DNA of 64,000 nt from Nocardioides terrigena (GTDB lineage: Bacteria; Actinomycetota; Actinomycetes; Propionibacteriales; Nocardioidaceae). The DNA is taken from positions 1-64,000 of the forward strand of contig NZ_PZYY01000014.1 of the NCBI RefSeq assembly GCF_003047265.1. Direction: 5' to 3'. The notes under the pieces are model-generated. The model made no database searches and was not told the origin of the DNA. It saw nothing but the letters and a program-made list of their open reading frames with translations. The position numbers and the translations under genes were made by a program. Positions 58,294 to 64,000 of the stretch are shown piece after piece (the stretch's first letter is position 1; each line of letters begins with the position of its first letter).

Positions 58294-60471
58294 ATGACCG
58301 ACCGCGTTCAGACGGGCGGCCTCGACGTGGCCGCCAGCCTCCACCGATTCGTGGAGGACGAGGCGCTACCGGGCTCGGGCCTCGACCCGCAGTCCTTCTG
58401 GGAGGGTGCCGCCGCGATCGTGCACGACCTCGCGCCGCGCAACCGCGAGCTCCTCGCACGCCGCGACGAGCTCCAGGCACGCATCGACGAGTGGCACCGC
58501 GAGCACCCCGGCACGCCGGACCCGGACGCCTACACCGCCTTCCTCCGCGAGATCGGCTATCTCCTCGACGAGCCGGCGGACGTGGTCGTCACGACCACCG
58601 GCGTCGACGACGAGGTGGCCACCATCGCCGGACCGCAGCTGGTGGTCCCGCTGCTCAACGCCCGCTTCGCGACCAACGCCGTCAACGCCCGCTGGGGATC
58701 GCTGTACGACGCCCTCTACGGCACCGACGTCATCGCGACCGACGGCGAGCTGGCGCCCGGGGACTCCTACAACAAGGCGCGCGGCGACGAGGTCATCGCC
58801 CGGGGCCGGGCCTTCCTCGACGAGCACTTCCCACTCGCCTCGGGCTCGCACGCCGACGCCACGTCGTACGCCGTGGACGACCAGGGCCTCGCCGTGACCG
58901 TCAAGGACGACACCGTGCGCCTGGCCGACCCCGCGCAGCTCGTCGGCTTCCGCGGCGACGCGGGCTCCCCCGAGGCCGTCCTGCTGGTGCACCACCACCT
59001 GCACGTCGAGATCCAGGTCGACCCCGACGACGCGATCGGGTCGACCGACGCGGCCGGGGTCAAGGACCTCCTGCTCGAGTCGGCCGTCTCCACGATCATG
59101 GACCTCGAGGACTCGGTCGCGGCCGTCGACGCCGACGACAAGGTGCTCGGCTACCGCAACTGGCTGCGGCTCAACGAGGGCTCCCTCGCCGAGGAGGTCA
59201 CCAAGGGCGGCACGACCTTCACCCGGTCGATGAACCCCGACCGCACCTACGCCACCACCTCCGGCGCCGACGTCACGCTGCGCGGCCGCTCGCTCCTCTT
59301 CATCCGCCAGGTCGGGCACCTGATGACCACCGACGCGGTCCTCGACCGCGACGGCAACGAGGTGCCCGAGGGCATCCTCGATGCCATCATGACCGCGCTC
59401 GGGAGCCTCCGCGACGTGCGCGGCGACTCGACGCTGGCCAACTCCCGCACCGGCTCGATGTACGTCGTGAAGCCCAAGATGCACGGCCCCGAGGAGGTGG
59501 CCTTCGCGGTCGAGCTCTTCGGCCGTGTCGAGCAGCTGCTCGGCCTGCCCCCGCTGACCATCAAGGTCGGCATCATGGACGAGGAGCGGCGTACGTCGCT
59601 CAACCTCAAGGCCTGCATCCACGAGGCCCGCGAGCGCGTCGTCTTCATCAACACCGGCTTCCTCGACCGCACCGGCGACGAGATCCACACCTCGATGCTG
59701 GCCGGCCCCGTCGTGCGCAAGAACGACATGAAGGGCGAGACCTGGATCAAGGCCTACGAGGACCTCAACGTCGACATCGGTCTCGAATGCGGCCTCCTGG
59801 GCCGGGCGCAGATCGGCAAGGGGATGTGGGCCGCCCCCGACAGCCTCGCCGACATGTACGACGCCAAGATCGGGCACCCGCAGGCCGGCGCCAGCTGCGC
59901 CTGGGTGCCCTCCCCCACCGCCGCGACCGTGCACGCCCTGCACTACCACCAGGTCGACGTGCGCGCCCGCCAGGAGGAGCTGCGCGACGGCGGACGTCGG
60001 CGCGACCGTGCCGAGCTGCTCCGGGTGCCGCTCGGCGACCCGTCCTCGTGGTCCGACGCGGACCGCGCGGCGGAGATCGAGAACAACCTGCAGAGCCTCC
60101 TGGGCTACGTCGTCCGCTGGGTCGACGCCGGGGTCGGCTGCTCCAAGGTCCCCGACATCACCGGCGAGGCGCTCATGGAGGACCGCGCCACCTGCCGGAT
60201 CTCCGCGCAGCACGTCGCCAACTGGCTGCACCACGGCGTCGTCACTCGGGAGCAGGTCGACGAGACCCTGCGGCGGATGGCCGCCGTGGTCGACGAGCAG
60301 AACGCCGGCGACGCGTCGTACTCCCCCATGGCCCCGGACTTCGACGGCTACGCCTTCGCCGCCGCCCGGGCCCTCGTGCTCGAGGGGCTGGAGCAGCCCA
60401 GCGGCTACACCGAGCCGATCCTGCACGCCCGTCGCGCCCACCGGAAGACCGCCGAGAGGACCTCGTCATGA
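58294..60471 (+). CDS. glcB: malate synthase G
   Basis: A 725-residue malate synthase of the large monomeric G form: ARWGSLYDALYG, TIMDLEDSVAAVDADDKV with catalytic acid residues, IKVGIMDEERRTSLNLKACIHEA and MWAAPDSLADMYDAKIGHPQAGASCAWVPSP. It condenses glyoxylate with acetyl-CoA to malate, draining the glyoxylate made by the glcDEF product. ATG with AAGGGAG upstream. First gene of the operon. Confidence 0.96.
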   Translation: MTDRVQTGGLDVAASLHRFVEDEALPGSGLDPQSFWEGAAAIVHDLAPRNRELLARRDELQARIDEWHREHPGTPDPDAYTAFLREIGYLLDEPADVVVTTTGVDDEVATIAGPQLVVPLLNARFATNAVNARWGSLYDALYGTDVIATDGELAPGDSYNKARGDEVIARGRAFLDEHFPLASGSHADATSYAVDDQGLAVTVKDDTVRLADPAQLVGFRGDAGSPEAVLLVHHHLHVEIQVDPDDAIGSTDAAGVKDLLLESAVSTIMDLEDSVAAVDADDKVLGYRNWLRLNEGSLAEEVTKGGTTFTRSMNPDRTYATTSGADVTLRGRSLLFIRQVGHLMTTDAVLDRDGNEVPEGILDAIMTALGSLRDVRGDSTLANSRTGSMYVVKPKMHGPEEVAFAVELFGRVEQLLGLPPLTIKVGIMDEERRTSLNLKACIHEARERVVFINTGFLDRTGDEIHTSMLAGPVVRKNDMKGETWIKAYEDLNVDIGLECGLLGRAQIGKGMWAAPDSLADMYDAKIGHPQAGASCAWVPSPTAATVHALHYHQVDVRARQEELRDGGRRRDRAELLRVPLGDPSSWSDADRAAEIENNLQSLLGYVVRWVDAGVGCSKVPDITGEALMEDRATCRISAQHVANWLHHGVVTREQVDETLRRMAAVVDEQNAGDASYSPMAPDFDGYAFAAARALVLEGLEQPSGYTEPILHARRAHRKTAERTSS

Positions 60472-60899
60472 CCAGCCTCGACCTGGAGACCGCCCGCACC
60501 GTCATCGCCGGAGCCCGCGCGCACGCGAGTTCCGCGGGCCTCAAGCCGCTGACCGTCGTCGTCCTCGACGCGGGCGGTCACGTGGTCGCCGTGGAGCGTG
60601 AGGACGGCTCGTCGATGAAGCGATTCGAGATCGCCTTCGGCAAGGCGTACGGCGCGTTGTCGCTGGGGATGGGGTCCCGCTCGATCATGGGCCGCGCCGA
60701 GCAGCAGCCCTACTTCATCGCCGCGGTCACCTCCGCCGTCGGCGGGACCCTCGTGCCCGTGCCGGGCGGCGTGCTCGTCCGTGACGACGGCGGCGATCTC
60801 ATCGGCGCCGTGGGCATCACCGGCGACACGTCCGACAACGACGAGGCCGCCGCGGTGGCCGGCATCACCGGCGCCGGCCTGACGCCGCAGGTCGACTGA
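60468..60899 (+). CDS. glcG: GlcG/HbpS family (DUF336) protein
   Basis: A 143-residue DUF336 protein: AHASSAGLKPLTVVVLDAGGHVVAVEREDGSSMKRFEIAFGKAYGAL and GALVxxxGxx-like GGTLVPVPGGVLVRDDGG, then DNDEAAAVAGI at the end. GlcG proteins occur in glycolate operons; a heme- or cobalamin-binding role is known for relatives. It overlaps glcB by four bases. Confidence 0.87.
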   Translation: MTSLDLETARTVIAGARAHASSAGLKPLTVVVLDAGGHVVAVEREDGSSMKRFEIAFGKAYGALSLGMGSRSIMGRAEQQPYFIAAVTSAVGGTLVPVPGGVLVRDDGGDLIGAVGITGDTSDNDEAAAVAGITGAGLTPQVD

Positions 60900-60911
60900 G
60901 GGGTGCCGGGC

Positions 60912-62474
60912 ATGGGTGACGCGACACAGGGCACGAGCACCACGAGCGAGAGCAGCGGCCTCGACAGCACGGGGCTCGACAGCACGGCGCTCGACAGCTC
61001 CGGGCTCGACAGCTCCGGACGGATCGCGGCCGTCGCCGAGGTCGCGCGCCGACTGCTCCCCGACGCGGGCGTCATCACCGACCGCGCCCGGCTGCGGACC
61101 TACGAGTGCGACGGGCTGGCGCACTACCGCGTCACCCCCGCCCTCGTCGTCATCCCCCAGGACGCGGAGCAGCTCGCCGCCCTCGTGCGGGCGTGCGCCG
61201 AGCAGGCGGTGCCCTTCGTCGCCCGGGGCTCGGGCACCGGGCTCTCCGGCGGGGCCCTGCCCCACGCCGAGGGGGTCCTCGTGGTGACCTCGCAGATGAG
61301 GGCCATCCGCGAGGTCCGCCGCGACGACCAGCGCGCGGTCGTGGAGCCCGGGGTGATCAACCTGGACGTCACCAAGGCCGCGACCCCCGTCGGCTACTAC
61401 TACGCGCCCGACCCGTCGAGCCAGCAGATCTGCTCGATCGGCGGCAACGTCGCGGAGAACTCCGGCGGCGCCCACTGCCTCAAGTACGGCTTCACCACCA
61501 ACCACGTCCTCGGCGCCGACTTCGTGACCCCCGACGGCGACACCGTCTCGCTCGGCGGGGCGGCACCCGACTCCCCCGGCTACGACCTGCTCGGCGCCGT
61601 GGTCGGCTCCGAGGGCACGCTCGGCATCGTCACGTCCGCCACCGTCCGGCTCGTGCGGCTGCCCGAGGAGGTGCGCACGATCCTGGTCGGCTTCTCCTCG
61701 ACCGACCAGGCCGGCGCGGCCACCTCCGCCATCATTGCCGCGGGCATCGTGCCCGCCGCGATCGAGATGATGGACGCCCTGGCCATCGAGGCCGCCGAGG
61801 CGGCCGTGCACTGCAACTACCCCGACGGCGCGGGAGCGGTGCTGGTCATCGAGCTCGACGGCGCGGCCATCGAGGTCGAGCAGGAGTACGCCGAGGTGCG
61901 GCGGCTGTGCGACGACCACGGCGCCTTCGAGCAGCGGCTGGCCACCGACCCCGCCGAGCGCGCGCTCATCTGGAAGGGCCGCAAGTCCGCCTTCGCCGCC
62001 GTCGGTCGGATCAGCCCCGACTACATCGTCCAGGACGGCGTCATCCCCCGCACCGCCCTGCCGGAGGTGCTCACCGCCATCGCGGAGCTCTCCGGCTCGT
62101 CGGGCGTCCGGGTGGCCAACGTGTTCCACGCGGGCGACGGCAACCTGCACCCCCTCGTGCTCTTCGACGACGAGATCGACGGTGCCGGCGAGGCGGCCGA
62201 ACGCGTCAGCGGCGCCATCCTGGACCTCTGCATCGAGCACGGCGGATCGATCACCGGCGAGCACGGTGTCGGCATGGACAAGTCGAAGTACATGCCTCGC
62301 ATGTACACCGACGAGGACCTGGACACCATGCAGCTGGTGCGCTGCGCCTTCGACCCCCAGAACATCTCCAACCCCGGCAAGGTGTTCCCCACCCCCCGGC
62401 TCTGCGGGGAGGTGCCCGGGCGACACAAGGGCGCCCATCCCCTGCAGGAGGCCGGCCTCGCGGAGGTCTTCTGA
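60912..62474 (+). CDS. glcD: glycolate oxidase FAD subunit GlcD
   Basis: A 520-residue FAD-linked oxidase: FVARGSGTGLSGGALPHAEGVLV (FAD loop), IGGNVAENSGGAHCLKYGFTTNHVLG and GSEGTLGIVTSATVRLV, with the C-terminal FHAGDGNLHPLVLFDDE and GEHGVGMDKSKYMP. It oxidises glycolate to glyoxylate. GAGGGG eight bases upstream picks ATG 60912. The N-terminus carries a 15-bp tandem repeat coding for four copies of a (G/A)LDS(T/S) unit. Confidence 0.95.
   Translation: MGDATQGTSTTSESSGLDSTGLDSTALDSSGLDSSGRIAAVAEVARRLLPDAGVITDRARLRTYECDGLAHYRVTPALVVIPQDAEQLAALVRACAEQAVPFVARGSGTGLSGGALPHAEGVLVVTSQMRAIREVRRDDQRAVVEPGVINLDVTKAATPVGYYYAPDPSSQQICSIGGNVAENSGGAHCLKYGFTTNHVLGADFVTPDGDTVSLGGAAPDSPGYDLLGAVVGSEGTLGIVTSATVRLVRLPEEVRTILVGFSSTDQAGAATSAIIAAGIVPAAIEMMDALAIEAAEAAVHCNYPDGAGAVLVIELDGAAIEVEQEYAEVRRLCDDHGAFEQRLATDPAERALIWKGRKSAFAAVGRISPDYIVQDGVIPRTALPEVLTAIAELSGSSGVRVANVFHAGDGNLHPLVLFDDEIDGAGEAAERVSGAILDLCIEHGGSITGEHGVGMDKSKYMPRMYTDEDLDTMQLVRCAFDPQNISNPGKVFPTPRLCGEVPGRHKGAHPLQEAGLAEVF
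60957..61016 (+). repeat. 15-bp tandem repeat (four copies) in glcD
   Basis: Four consecutive 15-bp units (60957, 60972, 60987, 61002) encode GLDST, GLDST, ALDSS, GLDSS. The unit is in frame and before the FAD domain, so copy number could vary without breaking the protein. Confidence 0.75.
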
Positions 62475-63730
62475 TGACGACGGACACCCTCGACACCGCC
62501 GCACGCGAGGCGCTCTCCTCCGCCTGTGCGCAGGTCGACGACCCGCAGGAGCACGACGCCGTCGACGGCGTGCGCCCCGGCCTGGTCGTCCGACCCTCCG
62601 ACACCGACCAGGTGGCCGAGGTGATGCGGGCCAGCGCGGCGCACGGCCTCACGGTCGTGCCCCGCGGGCGCGGCACCAAGCTCTCGTGGGGCACCGCCCC
62701 CACCAGCGCCGACGTGCTGCTCGACCTCTCGGCGCTCGACCGGGTGCTCGACCACGCCGCCGGCGACCTCATCGTCGCGACCCAGGCGGGCGCGCTGCTC
62801 GCCGACGTGCAGCGCACGGTCGGCGAGGGCGGCCAGCGGCTGGCGCTCGACGAGACCGTGCCCGGCTCCACCATCGGTGGCGTGCTGGGCGCCAACACCA
62901 GCGGCCCCCGTCGTACGGCGACGGGCACGGCCCGCGACCTGCTCATCGGCATCACCATGGTCCGCGCCGACGGGGTCGTGGCCAAGGCCGGCGGACGGGT
63001 GGTCAAGAACGTCGCGGGCTACGACATCGGCAAGCTCCTGATCGGCTCCGGCGGCACCCTCGCGGTCATCACCGACGCCACCTTCCGGCTGCACCCGCTC
63101 CCCGCCGACCACCGCTGGGTGGCCGTCCCCGTCGACTCCCCCGCGCGGGCCCTCGAGGTCGCGCAGTCGGTCGTGCACTCCCAGGTCGTCCCGGCCGCCG
63201 TCGAGGTCGACTGGGCGGGCGGGTCTGGCTCCGTCAGCGTCCTCGTGGAGGGCCGCGCCGACGGCGTCGCGGGCCGCGCCGCGGCAGTGCGCGCGCTGCT
63301 CGGGCCCGATGCGACCGAGTCCACCGCCGAACCGGCGGACGGGGCGGCGTACCCCTGGGACGTGACGGCCACCGGTGACGGGCGCAGCACCGCGCTCAAG
63401 CTCACCTGCGTGCTCTCGGGGCTCGCCGCCGTGCTGGCGGCGGCCGACGACACCGGCGTCACGGTGCGCGGCTCCGCCGGATCCGGGGTCCTCTACGCCG
63501 CCCTCGCGCCCGACACCCCCCTCGACGAGGTGCGTACGGCGCTCGACCGGTTGCGACGCGCGTGCAGCGACCACGGCGGCACCGCCGTCGTCGTCGACTC
63601 GCCCGTCGCGGTGAAGGCGGCCGTCGACGTGTGGGGACCGATCCCGGCGCTCGACCTGATGCGCCGCGTCAAGGACCAGTTCGACCCTGACCACCGGCTC
63701 TCGCCGGGCCGCTTCGTGGGAGGCATCTGA
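62474..63730 (+). CDS. glcE: glycolate oxidase FAD-binding subunit GlcE
   Basis: A 418-residue GlcE: VVPRGRGTKLSWGTAPTSADVLLDLSALD, GSTIGGVLGANTSGPRRTATGTARDLLIG and GGRVVKNVAGYDIGKLLIGSGGTLAVI. It is paralogous to GlcD but lacks the C-terminal catalytic half. Overlaps glcD by one base (TGATG) and glcF likewise. Confidence 0.93.
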   Translation: MTTDTLDTAAREALSSACAQVDDPQEHDAVDGVRPGLVVRPSDTDQVAEVMRASAAHGLTVVPRGRGTKLSWGTAPTSADVLLDLSALDRVLDHAAGDLIVATQAGALLADVQRTVGEGGQRLALDETVPGSTIGGVLGANTSGPRRTATGTARDLLIGITMVRADGVVAKAGGRVVKNVAGYDIGKLLIGSGGTLAVITDATFRLHPLPADHRWVAVPVDSPARALEVAQSVVHSQVVPAAVEVDWAGGSGSVSVLVEGRADGVAGRAAAVRALLGPDATESTAEPADGAAYPWDVTATGDGRSTALKLTCVLSGLAAVLAAADDTGVTVRGSAGSGVLYAALAPDTPLDEVRTALDRLRRACSDHGGTAVVVDSPVAVKAAVDVWGPIPALDLMRRVKDQFDPDHRLSPGRFVGGI

Positions 63731-64000
63731 TGAGCACGACCGAGCACGACACCGACGGCACGCTGGGCGAGATGGGCGGCGTCGTCGATCCCGTCGACCT
63801 CGGCATGCCCGCCCCCGGTGGCGCCTTCGACGACCACAACCCGCCCGACGCCGCCCTCATCGGGGACTGCGTGCACTGCGGCTTCTGCCTGCCGACCTGC
63901 CCGACGTACGTCCTGTGGGGCGAGGAGATGGACTCCCCCCGCGGCCGGATCTACCTGATGAAGGAGGGCCTCGAGGGCGAGCCGATGACCGACTCGATGG
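63730..64000 (+). CDS. glcF: glycolate oxidase iron-sulfur subunit GlcF (5' part)
   Basis: The first about 90 codons of GlcF, cut by the window edge. The ferredoxin motif CVHCGFCLPTCPTY is followed by DSPRGRIYLMKEGLEG, exact for the family. Electrons from GlcDE pass through its [4Fe-4S] clusters to the quinone pool. One-base overlap with glcE. Confidence 0.9.
   Translation, partial: MSTTEHDTDGTLGEMGGVVDPVDLGMPAPGGAFDDHNPPDAALIGDCVHCGFCLPTCPTYVLWGEEMDSPRGRIYLMKEGLEGEPMTDSM

Noticed and set aside
58366..62504. Long minus-strand reading frames across glcB and glcD
   Set aside because: They are antisense shadows of strongly conserved enzymes and have biased Val/Gly/Arg composition with no motif.

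Overview
The window is about 64 kb of high-GC DNA, dense in genes and with translationally coupled operons. It carries an actinobacterial bc1-aa3 respiratory branch (diheme QcrC, Rieske QcrA, QcrB, CtaC/D/E/F), PspA with PspAA/PspAB partners, DUF3043 and GTG/TTG starts. I read it as the chromosome of a Nocardioides-like actinomycete. The order DEDDh/GIY-YIG nuclease - trpD - ctaE - qcrCAB - ctaC - PfkB kinase resembles the mycobacterial Rv2191-Rv2202c neighbourhood. I see no tRNA, rRNA, CRISPR array, transposase or phage gene, and no gene-free stretch longer than 300 bp. Positions 1-137 hold only a palindrome.

Layout. 0.1-9.2 kb: housekeeping and orphan genes (zinc-ribbon protein, DEDDh nuclease fused to a UvrC-like half, stand-alone RAM domain, a 1372-residue secreted multi-domain protein, trpD, a degenerate receiver). 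9.2-19.8 kb: respiratory chain (ctaG, ctaE-qcrCAB, ctaCDF) with a ceramidase-like membrane protein and an L,D-transpeptidase lipoprotein. 19.9-23.0 kb: NifS-like/TusA pair, PfkB kinase, ErpA. 23.1-42.7 kb: a large two-armed catabolic cluster around a PucR-type regulator. 42.7-46.5 kb: SRPBCC, GNAT, GlgC-like, NadA. 46.5-51.7 kb: Psp envelope-stress module, DUF3043, a transporter and a hydrolase. 51.7-55.3 kb: paaABCDE phenylacetyl-CoA epoxidase. 55.5-57.4 kb: GNAT, small membrane protein, AzlCD exporter. 57.4-64 kb: IclR regulator, malate synthase G and glcG-D-E-F glycolate oxidase, cut by the window edge.

The most interesting region is 23.1-42.7 kb. One arm encodes an NCS2 uracil/xanthine-type permease, a three-subunit molybdenum hydroxylase with a CoxG-like partner, an amidase-signature enzyme, HyuA/HyuB, carbamate kinase, a barbiturase-family ring-opening amidohydrolase and glycerate kinase. 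The other arm encodes homologues of all three subunits of E. coli oxamate carbamoyltransferase (AllH, AllF, AllG). Barbiturase produces ureidomalonate, the one-carbon-longer homologue of oxalurate, which is the natural substrate of AllFGH. I therefore propose that this cluster runs an oxidative, phosphorolytic pyrimidine pathway: uracil to barbiturate to ureidomalonate to malonamate plus carbamoyl phosphate, with ATP recovered by carbamate kinase. A purine/hydantoin route ending in oxalurate is the main alternative.

A second window-wide pattern is that at least twelve genes have a TAnnnT hexamer only 6-8 bases before the start codon, which suggests widespread leaderless transcription.
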